Shown: positions 24,605-33,799, counted from the first letter of the stretch. The stretch is 49,117 nt of DNA from Alphaproteobacteria bacterium UBA2903 (GCA_002349565.1 DEDN01000029.1:1-49117); one strand, 5' to 3'. Numbers and translations: made by a program. The notes: generated by a model not told the origin, from the sequence alone.

Positions 24605-24989
24605 AGAAACGCATGAAACATCTTTTTCCGATGACGAAAAAGAAGATTTGGAACTGCATGACTTGAATGCTTCGGCGGAAATGCCCTCGTCGGCGGAATT
24701 CTCTTCGCGCTTTGACGAAGAAATCCCCGACAAACCCAAATCGTCCGCCGAATTGGAAGCCGTGTACGACGTCCCCGTTCAGGTGTCCGCCGTGTTGGGC
24801 AAATCCAGCATGCAGGTTCACAAACTGCTGAAGCTGGGACGCGGCGCGGTGGTGCAGCTGGACCGCAAAGTCGGCGAAGCAATCGACATTTACGTCAACA
24901 ACCGCTTGGTCGCACGCGGCGAAGTCGTTGTCATTGACGATCGTTTGGGCATCACGATGACGGAAATCATCAAATCGGAACGGAATTAA
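24597..24989 (+). CDS. fliN: Flagellar motor switch protein FliN
   Basis: FliN forms the lower C-ring and binds FliH. The 130-residue product has an acidic N-terminal tail of about 50 residues and a SpoA domain from residue 57 (YDVPVQVSAVLGKSSM, LLKLGRGAVVQLDRKVGE, IYVNNRLVARGEVVVID). It overlaps fliH by 8 bp and precedes the flbD-like gene by 4 bp. Confidence 0.96.
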   Translation: MAEETHETSFSDDEKEDLELHDLNASAEMPSSAEFSSRFDEEIPDKPKSSAELEAVYDVPVQVSAVLGKSSMQVHKLLKLGRGAVVQLDRKVGEAIDIYVNNRLVARGEVVVIDDRLGITMTEIIKSERN

Positions 24990-24993
24990 AACC

Positions 24994-26319
24994 ATGCGTC
25001 TGTTGTTGATCGGATCCATGAACGGGCAAATCGGGGCGGCAAGCAAAATCGCTTTGCAAAAAGGCGGCTCCGTCACTCTTGCCGAAACCGTCGATCAAGC
25101 ATTGGAAATGCTGCGCGGCGGTACGGGTGCGGATTTGATCATGGCGGATGTCAAACTGGACATTTATTCGCTGATTGAACAGCTGGACGCGGAACGGATA
25201 CGCATTCCCGTCGTGGCTTGCGGTGTCGCCGCGGACGCCCGCGCCGCCGTCAAAGCGATCAAAGCGGGGGCGAAGGAATACATCCCCCTGCCCCCCGACG
25301 CGGAATTTATCGGCGCGGTTTTGGCGGCTTTTTCCATGCAGACCGCCACGGTCGTGTACAAAGACCCGTCAACGGAAAAAGTTTTGCAGCTGGCAAAACA
25401 GATTGCGCCGTCGACGGCAAGCGTCCTGATTACGGGCGAATCGGGAACGGGTAAGGAAGTCTTTGCAAAATTCATTCATGCCAATTCCAAACGCGCCGCC
25501 GCCCCGTTCGTGGCGGTCAACTGCGCGGCGATTCCCGAAAATCTGCTGGAATCCGAACTGTTCGGCTATGAAAAAGGCGCCTTTACGGGGGCTGTCGCGC
25601 GTCATATCGGTAAATTCGAGGAAGCGAACGGCGGCACGCTGCTGCTGGATGAGATCAGCGAAATGGACATTCGTCTGCAGGCAAAGCTTTTGCGCGTTTT
25701 GCAGGAACGCCAAATCGACCGCATCGGCGGGAAAAAGCCCGTTGACGTCGACGTGCGCATTCTGGCGACGTCCAACCGCGATATGCGGCAGGAAGTTTTG
25801 AACAAAACATTCCGCGAAGATTTGTATTTCCGTTTGAACGTCGTGAATCTGGCTTTGCCGCCCTTGCGCGACCGCAAAGGCGACATTTTGCCGCTGGCGG
25901 AATACTTTGTGAAAAAATATTCGGAACTGAACGATTTGCCCGTCAAGCCTTTGGCAAAAAAAACGCAGGAAAGGCTGCTGGCTTACGATTGGCGGGGCAA
26001 CGTGCGCGAGTTGGAAAACACCATGCACCGCGCGGTTTTGATGTCGACGGGAAACGAAATTTCCGAAGACGCCGTTTTGCTGATGCCGCCCATGGAGCAA
26101 ACAGCCGCCGAATCGCCCGCGGGAACGGACACATTGGTCGGCAGAACCGTCGCCGATGTCGAAAAAGACTTGATTATCAGCACGCTGAAGCACACTTTGG
26201 GCAACCGCACGCATGCGGCGAACATTCTGGGCATTTCCATCCGCACCCTGCGCAACAAGCTCAAACAATACATGGAAGAAGGCATTGACGTCCCGCCCGC
26301 CCCCAACGATTTCGGATAA
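24994..26319 (+). CDS. flbD: Sigma-54-dependent flagellar regulator, FlbD-like
   Basis: The 441-residue activator has a degenerate receiver domain (1-110). An AAA+ domain carries Walker A GESGTGKE (about 148-155), the sigma-54 contact loop GAFTGA near 200 and Walker B LLLDEISEM near 215. A Fis-type helix-turn-helix closes it (THAANILGISIRTLRNKLK, about 408-426). The receiver keeps one Asp (MADVK near 52) but lacks the paired acidic residues at the start, the Thr/Ser and the conserved Lys. This matches FlbD of Caulobacter, which works with FliX rather than by classical phosphorylation. It probably drives later flagellar genes and may feed back on the fliF promoter. Confidence 0.9.
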   Translation: MRLLLIGSMNGQIGAASKIALQKGGSVTLAETVDQALEMLRGGTGADLIMADVKLDIYSLIEQLDAERIRIPVVACGVAADARAAVKAIKAGAKEYIPLPPDAEFIGAVLAAFSMQTATVVYKDPSTEKVLQLAKQIAPSTASVLITGESGTGKEVFAKFIHANSKRAAAPFVAVNCAAIPENLLESELFGYEKGAFTGAVARHIGKFEEANGGTLLLDEISEMDIRLQAKLLRVLQERQIDRIGGKKPVDVDVRILATSNRDMRQEVLNKTFREDLYFRLNVVNLALPPLRDRKGDILPLAEYFVKKYSELNDLPVKPLAKKTQERLLAYDWRGNVRELENTMHRAVLMSTGNEISEDAVLLMPPMEQTAAESPAGTDTLVGRTVADVEKDLIISTLKHTLGNRTHAANILGISIRTLRNKLKQYMEEGIDVPPAPNDFG

Positions 26320-26328
26320 CGGTGAGCC

Positions 26329-28449
26329 ATGGCGAAAAATCCCCTGACCGTCGGCGGCGCACCGTCAGCGCAAGACATCAAGCAAGGACTGTTCAGTCTG
26401 GGCAAACGGTCGGACATCGCGCTTGCACTGGGCATCGTCTGCATGCTGGTGATTTTGATTCTGCCGCTTGCCCCGACTCTGCTGGATATTGCCTTGGCAT
26501 TGTCTTTGACGTTTTCGGTGCTGGTGCTGATGACGTCGATTTTCATCGAAAAGCCGATTCAGTTTACCTCTTTTCCGTTGATTTTGCTGATTTCGACGCT
26601 GTTCCGTCTGGCGCTGAACCTGTCGTCGACGCGTTTGATTCTGGCGAACGGCAACCGCGGTCCGGACGCGGCGGGTCATGTCATCGCGGCGTTCGGCGGC
26701 TTTATTATGAGCGGCAACTTCATCATCGGCGTGATTGTGTTTGCGATTTTGGTGCTGGTCAACTTCATGGTCATCACCAAAGGTTCGGGGCGTATCGCGG
26801 AAGTCGCCGCGCGCTTTGCCTTGGACGCCATGCCCGGCAAGCAAATGGCAATCGACGCGGATTTGTCGTCGGGATTGATTGACGAAGCCGAAGCCCGCAA
26901 ACGCCGCGACGAATTGTCGCAGGAATCCAGCTTTTACGGCGCGATGGACGGTGCGTCGAAATTCGTGCGCGGGGACGCCATTGCGGGCTTGGTCATTACG
27001 GCAATCAACATCATCGCGGGTATTCTTATCGGTGTTTTGCAGCAGAATATGCCGTTTATGAAAGCGGCTGACACCTATATGCGGCTGACGGTCGGCGACG
27101 GGCTGGTTTCGCAAATCCCCGCTTTGATTATTTCCGTCGCCGCGGGTATTATGGTTTCCAAAGCGGGCATTTCCGGCGGTACGGAAAAAGTGCTGTTCGG
27201 TCAGCTGTCGCATTACCCGAAATCGCTGGGCATGACGGCTTTTCTGGCGTTTATGCTGGCGACTTTGCCGGGGACGCCCGCCGCGCCGTTTTTGTTCCTC
27301 AGCGTGATTTCGGGTTCGACCGCATGGCTGCTTATCCGCCAGCAGGAAAAAGCCAAAGAGGAGGAAGCCCGCATCGAAAGCGAAAAGCTGCCCGAAGCAC
27401 CGCCTCCGATTGTCGAAGAACCGATTTCCAGCGTGCTGAAAATGGATTTGGTGCGCTTGGAGCTGGGATACAGTTTGCTGTCGCTGATTAACGAAAATTC
27501 AAACCGCCGTTTGACCGACCAGATTAAAGCTCTGCGTCGGGCTTTGGCGTTGGAAATGGGCTTTGTGATGCCCAGCGTCCGTATTCAGGACAATATGCGC
27601 CTGTCGCCCAACACTTACGTCATTTACATCAAGGAAACCGAAGCGGGACGCGGCGAATTGCGCCCGAACAAGCTGTTGGTCATGGATCCGCGCGGCGAAG
27701 AAATCGCTCTGCAGGGCGAAAAAACCAAAGAACCGACGTTCGGGCTGCCCGCCATGTGGGTCGATATGACCATGCGCGAAGACGCGATGTTTCACGGCTA
27801 CACGGTGGTCGATTCGCCGACCATCATCACGACGCATATTACAGAGCTGGTCAAAAGCAATATGTCCGAACTGCTCAGCTACACGGAAACGCAAAAACTG
27901 CTGCACGAATTGGATAAGGATCAGCAAAAACTGGTTGAAGAACTTATCCCCAAGCGCATTACGGTCGGCGGCGTTCAGCGCGTTTTGCAAAACCTGTTGA
28001 ACGAACGCGTGTCGATTCGCGACTTGCCCACGATTTTGGAAGGCATTTCCGAAGCCTGCTCCGTTACGCAAAGTCTGATGCTGATTACCGAACATTGCCG
28101 TTCGCGTCTGGCGCGCCAGATTTCCAATATGACGGCGGGGGCTGACGGCGTGATTCCCATTGTTACGTTGTCGGGCGAATGGGAACAGGCTTTTGCCGAG
28201 TCTTTGTCGGGACAGGGCGAAGAAAAGCAGCTTTCCATGCCGCCGACGCAAATTCAGAAATTTATCGTGCGCGTGCGCCAAGTCTTTGAAGAGCAGGCTT
28301 CCCGCGGAGAAATGCCTGTTTTGCTGACCAGCCCCGGAATTCGTCCGTACGTTCGTTCAATTATTGAGCGCTTTCGTCCCTCAACTGTGGTAATATCTCA
28401 AAATGAGATTCACCCGCGCGCGAAAATCCGCACGTTGGGGCAAATTTAA
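26329..28449 (+). CDS. flhA: Flagellar type III export gate protein FlhA
   Basis: FlhA is the main ring of the export gate. The 706-residue product has about eight membrane helices in residues 30-330. The family motif region FPLILLISTLFRLALNLSSTRLIL (about 82-105, in part) and the FHIPEP-type loop GSGRIAEVAARFALDAMPGKQ follow, and the cytosolic four-domain part lies at 360-706. The start ATG is 10 bp after the flbD stop. Confidence 0.97.
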   Translation: MAKNPLTVGGAPSAQDIKQGLFSLGKRSDIALALGIVCMLVILILPLAPTLLDIALALSLTFSVLVLMTSIFIEKPIQFTSFPLILLISTLFRLALNLSSTRLILANGNRGPDAAGHVIAAFGGFIMSGNFIIGVIVFAILVLVNFMVITKGSGRIAEVAARFALDAMPGKQMAIDADLSSGLIDEAEARKRRDELSQESSFYGAMDGASKFVRGDAIAGLVITAINIIAGILIGVLQQNMPFMKAADTYMRLTVGDGLVSQIPALIISVAAGIMVSKAGISGGTEKVLFGQLSHYPKSLGMTAFLAFMLATLPGTPAAPFLFLSVISGSTAWLLIRQQEKAKEEEARIESEKLPEAPPPIVEEPISSVLKMDLVRLELGYSLLSLINENSNRRLTDQIKALRRALALEMGFVMPSVRIQDNMRLSPNTYVIYIKETEAGRGELRPNKLLVMDPRGEEIALQGEKTKEPTFGLPAMWVDMTMREDAMFHGYTVVDSPTIITTHITELVKSNMSELLSYTETQKLLHELDKDQQKLVEELIPKRITVGGVQRVLQNLLNERVSIRDLPTILEGISEACSVTQSLMLITEHCRSRLARQISNMTAGADGVIPIVTLSGEWEQAFAESLSGQGEEKQLSMPPTQIQKFIVRVRQVFEEQASRGEMPVLLTSPGIRPYVRSIIERFRPSTVVISQNEIHPRAKIRTLGQI

Positions 28450-28467
28450 CCGAAGGACTGACGCCCG

Positions 28468-29439
28468 ATGAAAATGAAAACCTACATCGCCCCGACAATG
28501 TCCGAAGCCATGGATCAGCTGCGCCACGAGCTGGGGGAAAACGCGATTCTGGTTTCGACCCAGCGTTTGGGCGCGGGGGCGGGCGTGCGGCTGACCGCCG
28601 CGATAGAAGAGGAAGAAGAGGATTTCGGCTTTGAAATTTCGGACGAACCGAAGCAGTCTGCTTTTCATGAAAAAATCAGCCGCCTTTTGGAATCCCACAA
28701 CACGCCCGCAAACGTGATTGAAAAAGTCCTGCTGCACCTGAAAGAACCCGTCAAAAAAACGGAACTGGTGTCTTTTGCCGCCGCATTGGACGCGACATTC
28801 ACTTTTCATCCGCTGCCCGAACACATCAAAGGACAGGCGTTTATGCTGACGGGCGCGGCGGGGGTCGGCAAAACGGTCATCACGGGCAAACTGGCGACGC
28901 GCGCATGCCTGTCGGGACGCAAAGTCGGATTGATTTGCGCGGACACCGTGCGAGCGGGCGCGGCGGAACAGCTGGTTGCGTTCACCAATATTCTGGATAT
29001 CAGCCTGATTAAAGCGCGGTCGCCCGAAAACCTGCAAAACCATATTCAAACCCTGCGCAAGACATGCGACATTATTTTTATCGACATGCCCGCGTTCAAT
29101 CCGTTCCAGCCCGCCGATATGGATTATCTGGCATCGTACACCCAAGCGGCGGACGCCCTGCCCGTTTTGGTCATGCCCGCGGGAATCGATGCAGACGAAT
29201 CGGCTGAAACCGCCGAATCGTTTGCGCAGGCGGGCGCGCTTTATTTACTGGCGACGCGATTGGACGCAGCGCGGCGCTTCGGCGGCATTCTTGCCGCTGC
29301 GGACGCGGGCGGACTGCGCGTCTGCGAAGCCAGTATGAGTCAAAGCCTGTCAAAAGGCTTGTCCCCCATCAACGCCGTTTCTTTGGCGCGATTGCTCTTA
29401 ACGTCGGCAGAATCCGACCCTGAAAGGACAGAATCATGA
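28468..29439 (+). CDS. flhF: Flagellar SRP-like GTPase FlhF
   Basis: FlhF is an SRP-family GTPase that sets flagellum placement, usually at the pole. The 323-residue product opens with the family start MKMKTYIAPTMSEAMDQLRHELG. It has a short acidic B region, an N domain (about 65-120) and a G domain with P-loop TGAAGVGKTV (about 129-138), CADTVRAGAAEQL (G2/insertion, near 160) and TRLD as G4 near 260. The G3 region reads IDMPAFNPF instead of the usual DTPG-like loop. GAAGGA precedes the ATG. Its stop overlaps flhG by 4 bp. Confidence 0.93.
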   Translation: MKMKTYIAPTMSEAMDQLRHELGENAILVSTQRLGAGAGVRLTAAIEEEEEDFGFEISDEPKQSAFHEKISRLLESHNTPANVIEKVLLHLKEPVKKTELVSFAAALDATFTFHPLPEHIKGQAFMLTGAAGVGKTVITGKLATRACLSGRKVGLICADTVRAGAAEQLVAFTNILDISLIKARSPENLQNHIQTLRKTCDIIFIDMPAFNPFQPADMDYLASYTQAADALPVLVMPAGIDADESAETAESFAQAGALYLLATRLDAARRFGGILAAADAGGLRVCEASMSQSLSKGLSPINAVSLARLLLTSAESDPERTES

Positions 29440-30248
29440 ATACGACAAACTCAACAGAACAGGTTTTATCGCTTGCCCCGCGCAAGGTTCCCCGTCCGCA
29501 GGTGCGCAATATGATTGCCGTCGCTTCGGGCAAGGGCGGCGTCGGCAAAACATGGTTTTCCATCACTTTGGCGCACGCGTTTTCCCAAGCGGGCTTGAAA
29601 ACTTTGCTGTTCGACGGCGATTTGGGACTGGCGAACATCGACATTCAGCTGGGGTTGATGCCCGTTCACGATTTGGGCAGCGTCATTGCGGGCAAAGCGA
29701 CCTTGAACCAAGCGGTAACGCACTATGACGCGGGCAATTTCGACATTATCGCGGGACGGTCGGGATCGGGCAGTCTGGCGAACATTCCGCTCAGCCGTTT
29801 GCAGCTGATTAACGACGATTTGCGTGTTTTGGCGGGGGGATACGACCGCGTTATCGTCGATTTGGGCGCGGGCGTCGAAAAACCCGTCCGCCTGTTTGCG
29901 GGATCGGCGGCAACTTTGCTGATTGTCTGCACGGACGAACCGACGGCGCTGACGGACGCTTACGCTTTCATCAAAATGATGTGCATGGAACAGCAAAAGC
30001 CAAACATCCGCATTGTGGTCAATTCGGCAAATTCCGCACGCGAAGGCGAACGGACGTATACGACTTTGCTGAAAGCCTGCCAAGGCTTCCTGCGCATTTC
30101 GCCGCCCTTGGCGGGTGTCATCCGCCGCGACACGCGGGTGCGCGATTCCATTCGCAACCAAACGTCGATTTTGAACCGCCACCCGAACACCGAAGCCGCC
30201 GAAGACGTGCTGTCCATCGCCCTGCGGCTGAACAAAGAACAGGGATAA
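29436..30248 (+). CDS. flhG: MinD-like ATPase FlhG (flagellar number regulator)
   Basis: FlhG (FleN/YlxH) is a MinD/ParA-type ATPase that limits flagellar number and works with FlhF. The 270-residue product has the deviant Walker A SGKGGVGKTWFSI near residue 31-43. DGDLGLANIDIQLG follows near 60 and VIVDLGAGVEK near 135. There is no clear C-terminal amphipathic membrane helix like that of MinD. GAAAGGA precedes the ATG and the start overlaps flhF. Confidence 0.95.
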   Translation: MNTTNSTEQVLSLAPRKVPRPQVRNMIAVASGKGGVGKTWFSITLAHAFSQAGLKTLLFDGDLGLANIDIQLGLMPVHDLGSVIAGKATLNQAVTHYDAGNFDIIAGRSGSGSLANIPLSRLQLINDDLRVLAGGYDRVIVDLGAGVEKPVRLFAGSAATLLIVCTDEPTALTDAYAFIKMMCMEQQKPNIRIVVNSANSAREGERTYTTLLKACQGFLRISPPLAGVIRRDTRVRDSIRNQTSILNRHPNTEAAEDVLSIALRLNKEQG

Positions 30249-30249
30249 A

Positions 30250-31998
30250 GTGAGCGAAACCGTCACTTTTCCGACTCTTGTCCTGCCGGCTCAAACGGTG
30301 CAGGCGAATGTCGTCATTATTCCGCAAGCCCCCGACATCCTGCTGGAGCTGCCGTTTGCGACCGTACTGCCCGCCGTTGTCGCACCCGCCGAAACGCCGA
30401 CGGAACCGCCCGTTCTGATACTGACTTTGCCGACCGAAGAAACGGTCGAAATTCCCGTCAATCTGCCGCTTGTTTCCGAAAAAACACCGCTGACGGTCAA
30501 AGTGATGCCGCCCGAAACCAAAGGAACGGCGGCGCTGAAGCTGATTTTCAAAACCGAACCGAAACCCGCCGCAAATCCTGCCGAATCGATTGAGCAAGCC
30601 GTCGTTCGCGCGCCCTTTACGCCGCTGAAAACAGAAGCTGTCGTCATGCGGACGATTCCCGAACAAATCACGGCGCTGTTTCCCGACCTTGCCCCCGTTC
30701 AAACCCCGAATATCCCTGTGGGAACGCGGCTGGAAATCGAAATCGCGCCCGAACAAAACGCCGTTCCCGTTTTTGCAAAACGGTCCGCCCCCGCCGCTTT
30801 GCCGGCAGAGCCGACGCCTGCAACGCCCCTGCCCCGAAAAGCGGAAAGCGAAATCGTCAAAATCATCGAATTGCCCAAAGAAACTCCCGCTCCGTCAATC
30901 CCAGCCGAACCGCCCGCTTTGCCGCGGACGGTTTCATCCGTGCCGATTGAACAGTCTGCCGTTTCGGAAATCCCGCCGCCCGCGCCGCAAACAGTCGCCG
31001 CCTACGAAACCTCCGAGGAAAGCGTACCCGTTTTGCCCGAAAAACCTGTTTTTCCAACAGAACACAAAGACGTTCCCGTCCGTTCCGCGCCGCCTGTTTT
31101 TCAGCCTGCCGCAACACCTACAAAGACGCCCGCCACGGCGAAAACCGTTCCCGCGTTCGAACCGCAAACCGTATTGAAAGCGGTTGTTGTGAAACCCGCG
31201 CCCGACGCAAAACCCGTTTTGCTGACCGAAGCGGGCGTGATTGTGCCGACGGAAACGGTGGCTTTGCCGCCGTTGACTCCCGTCGCGGTGAAAATTACGG
31301 AAGTCGTCGCGCCTGTCGTCGAACAGCCCGCCGAAAAAACGGTGTGGACGGTGCTGAGCGACGCGCTGAAAACGATAGAGCGGACGGACGCGCCCGCGTT
31401 TGAAAATTTCAAAGCCGTTCTGCCCTCAATCAGTCCGAAACTGCCCGCTTTGATGCTGTCGTACGTCAAGGCGGCGTCCAAAAACATTCCGCTTGAAACT
31501 TGGCTGGGGGAGCAAAACGCGGCGGCAATCCGCAAAACGCAGGGCGGCGAAGTTCTGCTGAAACGGCTGGAACGCGAGTTTACGCCGAAAAAAGCGGTGG
31601 ACAGGCAGGAAACACCGTGGAAAAGCTTTGACATTCCGTTTTTGACGGGAACGGCGGTCGAACCCGTATCGCTGTATTTGCAGCGTCCGCCCGAAGATCT
31701 TGACCGCCGCGCGGCGGCGCAAAAATCGGGCGGCGGCGTGCGTTTCGTCGTGGATTTGAATCTGTCGCGGCTGGGCAGAATCCAGCTGGAGGGGCTTGCC
31801 AACCGTCAAAACAGGACGTTTTCGCTGGTCATCCGCACGCAAAACGTTTTGCCCGACGGGGCGGAGGCTCGCATAAAGTCCCTCTTTACACAAACGCTGA
31901 GCGCGCTATCCTATGCGGGCGGGGTGCAAGTCCGTCAAACGGACGACTTTATCGATTTCACCCCCGCCGAACAAACCAAAACGGGAGTATGGGCGTGA
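30250..31998 (+). CDS. Proline-rich protein with FliK-like C-terminus
   Basis: The 582-residue product starts at GTG 30250, one base after the flhG stop. Residues 1-360 are dominated by Pro, Ala, Glu, Thr and Val with almost no aromatic residues, as in the extended ruler part of hook-length control proteins. The C-terminal region (about 490-575) has RFVVDLNLSRLGRIQLEGL followed by RTFSLVIRTQ and a final helix-strand, which fits the FliK C-terminal domain pattern. Position at the end of the flagellar unit supports a flagellar role. The family call is inference; FliK proteins are hard to recognise by sequence. Confidence 0.65.
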   Translation: MSETVTFPTLVLPAQTVQANVVIIPQAPDILLELPFATVLPAVVAPAETPTEPPVLILTLPTEETVEIPVNLPLVSEKTPLTVKVMPPETKGTAALKLIFKTEPKPAANPAESIEQAVVRAPFTPLKTEAVVMRTIPEQITALFPDLAPVQTPNIPVGTRLEIEIAPEQNAVPVFAKRSAPAALPAEPTPATPLPRKAESEIVKIIELPKETPAPSIPAEPPALPRTVSSVPIEQSAVSEIPPPAPQTVAAYETSEESVPVLPEKPVFPTEHKDVPVRSAPPVFQPAATPTKTPATAKTVPAFEPQTVLKAVVVKPAPDAKPVLLTEAGVIVPTETVALPPLTPVAVKITEVVAPVVEQPAEKTVWTVLSDALKTIERTDAPAFENFKAVLPSISPKLPALMLSYVKAASKNIPLETWLGEQNAAAIRKTQGGEVLLKRLEREFTPKKAVDRQETPWKSFDIPFLTGTAVEPVSLYLQRPPEDLDRRAAAQKSGGGVRFVVDLNLSRLGRIQLEGLANRQNRTFSLVIRTQNVLPDGAEARIKSLFTQTLSALSYAGGVQVRQTDDFIDFTPAEQTKTGVWA

Positions 31999-33026
31999 CG
32001 GATTCCAAAGGATACTACGCGGTTCTGGGGATTTCCCAAACGGCGACCGACGACGACATCAAAGCCGCGTTCCGCAAACAGGTCAAGCTGTGCCACCCCG
32101 ACGTCGCCGACGGAGATAAAGCGCACGAAACCTATATGCTGCTGACAGAAGCGTACCATGTCCTGCTTGACCCGCTGAAGCGCAAGGCTTACGACTTGAC
32201 GCCCGACACGGAAGCGGCATCGGCGCATGAAATTGTGAAATGCTGCAAATGCGGCAAACCCGCCAAACAGCCGCGCTATATTTTTTTCACGCGCGGCAGC
32301 GAACGCATCGGCGGCGTGTATTGCCGCGACTGCGCGTCCAAAGAACAGCTGAAAACGTCCCTGCGCAACTGGGGGGATTTTCTGAAACGTCCCGCCTACA
32401 CTTGGTCAACGCTGAAAAACACCTATAAATTTTCGCAAATGCCGCCCGATAAAAATTGGGAAATTTTAATGCGGAACGCGCAGGCGTATCAAAGCCGCAA
32501 ACGTCCCGATTTGGCAAAATCGATGGGGGAACAAGCCAAAAAATTCGCCCAAACGCCGCAGCAGGAAATCAAAACCTGCATTTTTTTGAACGCTTTGCCC
32601 GAAACAACGGTGAAAGAACCCGATTTTTGGCGCGTCAAGCCGTCCGATTTCGTCCGCGTGTATCTGCCTTTGCTGGTCGGCTTTCTGATTGCCGTTGCGG
32701 GCATCGCCGTGCCGTGTTTCCGCACCGACCGTCTGTCGTCCGCCGCAACGGATTTTCAGCCGAAAGACTACAAGCACATTCCGCTCAAACCCGTTCCTTT
32801 GGCGCAAAACGACAAAAGTTTGTACTTCTTTACAACCGCACCGCAAACACCGGGGTATCAAGCCCCGTGCGTCGATTGCGGCATTATCGTGCTTATCCCC
32901 GAAAAAACGCCCGTTCGGCTGACGGGAATCGTCCCCGACAGCCCTTGGGTGCAAATCAAAACGCCGCGCGGAATCGTCGCTTTCGTCAAAAAAGATTTTC
33001 TGACCCGCGAAATCGACGAGCCGTAA
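31989..33026 (+). CDS. Membrane J-domain protein with zinc ribbon and SH3-like tail
   Basis: The 345-residue product combines four parts. A J domain spans residues 8-70 with the HPD motif at 36-38. A CxxC...CxxC ribbon follows (Cys85/Cys88 and Cys112/Cys115). One membrane helix lies at about 224-243, and a periplasmic or outer tail has a beta-rich, SH3-like end near 305-340 (TPVRLTGIVPDSPWVQI). The J domain predicts a cytosolic DnaK partner (established for J proteins). It overlaps the FliK-like gene by 10 bp, so it is co-translated with flagellar genes. Whether it helps flagellar assembly is unknown. Confidence 0.85.
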   Translation: MGVTDSKGYYAVLGISQTATDDDIKAAFRKQVKLCHPDVADGDKAHETYMLLTEAYHVLLDPLKRKAYDLTPDTEAASAHEIVKCCKCGKPAKQPRYIFFTRGSERIGGVYCRDCASKEQLKTSLRNWGDFLKRPAYTWSTLKNTYKFSQMPPDKNWEILMRNAQAYQSRKRPDLAKSMGEQAKKFAQTPQQEIKTCIFLNALPETTVKEPDFWRVKPSDFVRVYLPLLVGFLIAVAGIAVPCFRTDRLSSAATDFQPKDYKHIPLKPVPLAQNDKSLYFFTTAPQTPGYQAPCVDCGIIVLIPEKTPVRLTGIVPDSPWVQIKTPRGIVAFVKKDFLTREIDEP

Positions 33027-33278
33027 TCACTTGTCCAAGTACGACTGCAAAGCGCGCGCCAGCTGGTCGGGACAGCTTGTCCCTTTGCCGCCGCAATCGA
33101 TGCCTTTCAGCCGTTCAATCACGTCCGCGATTTTCATGCCGCGCGTCAAAGCGCGAATCCCCGCTTGGTTGCCCATGCACCCGCCCGCGAACTGCACGTC
33201 CTTGACAACGCCGTTGTCGATTTGCGCCAAAATCATGCGGCAGCAAGTGCCGTGCGTTTGATACTGTATCGTTTCCAT
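33027..33278 (-). CDS. TSCPD-domain small protein (TIGR03905-like)
   Basis: The 83-residue product has conserved cysteines in THGTCCRMI, FAGGCMGNQAGI and a C-terminal DCGGKGTSCPDQLARAL, the TSCPD motif seen in small stand-alone proteins and at the end of some ribonucleotide reductases. Function is unknown; the cysteines could bind metal. Its ATG shares one base with the stop of the DUF2726 gene (TGATG). It is convergent with the J-domain gene with no gap. Confidence 0.85.
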   Translation of the reverse strand: METIQYQTHGTCCRMILAQIDNGVVKDVQFAGGCMGNQAGIRALTRGMKIADVIERLKGIDCGGKGTSCPDQLARALQSYLDK

Positions 33279-33799
33279 CAGTTTTTCGTTTCCCTTATCA
33301 ACAAAGCGATGTCTTTTTGCATTTCTTCAACCGACGGGTTGTTTTGAATGCGGTAGCGCAGGATGTTCACCCCCGCCTTTTGCAGCATTTTTTCGCGGCG
33401 CAAGTGGCGTTTTTGCTGGTTTTCGCCCTCCAGTTCAACCACGCAGACAATATTCAAGGCGGCGTTGCAAATCACAAAATCCACACGTTTCAAATTGAAC
33501 GGCGCCCAAAAATCCCAATGGTTCGTCGCAATCAGCGCGCGCATCGAAACGTGCGGAAAGACATAGCAATCCGCGGGAACGGCGGCGCGCAGCAGTTTGA
33601 AGAATTTTTCCTCGGTCGCATCCAGCACTTTTTTGGGACGGTAGTATTTCGCAATGATGTCGCGCTGTTTGTCGCTCAGCCACGCCAAAAAGCACAGCAG
33701 CAAATAAACCGCCAGCAAAATGCCGATAATCGACCACACCATCATAAAGCCGCCGTCGGGAATCAGCTTTCGCACCAAAGTCGTCAAAGTGTTTTCCAT
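33278..33799 (-). CDS. DUF2726 membrane-anchored protein
   Basis: The 173-residue product has one N-terminal membrane helix (about residues 18-40) and a cytosolic DUF2726 domain (about 55-165). DUF2726 resembles a restriction-endonuclease-like fold: TEEKFFKLL, HVSMRALI, KRVDFVICN and CVVELEGENQ supply the usual acidic/Gln core, and RYRIQ follows. Some members sit beside topoisomerase-like zinc fingers; none is present here. Function is unknown. GGAGGAAA precedes the ATG and a strong promoter lies upstream. Confidence 0.82.
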   Translation of the reverse strand: MENTLTTLVRKLIPDGGFMMVWSIIGILLAVYLLLCFLAWLSDKQRDIIAKYYRPKKVLDATEEKFFKLLRAAVPADCYVFPHVSMRALIATNHWDFWAPFNLKRVDFVICNAALNIVCVVELEGENQQKRHLRREKMLQKAGVNILRYRIQNNPSVEEMQKDIALLIRETKN

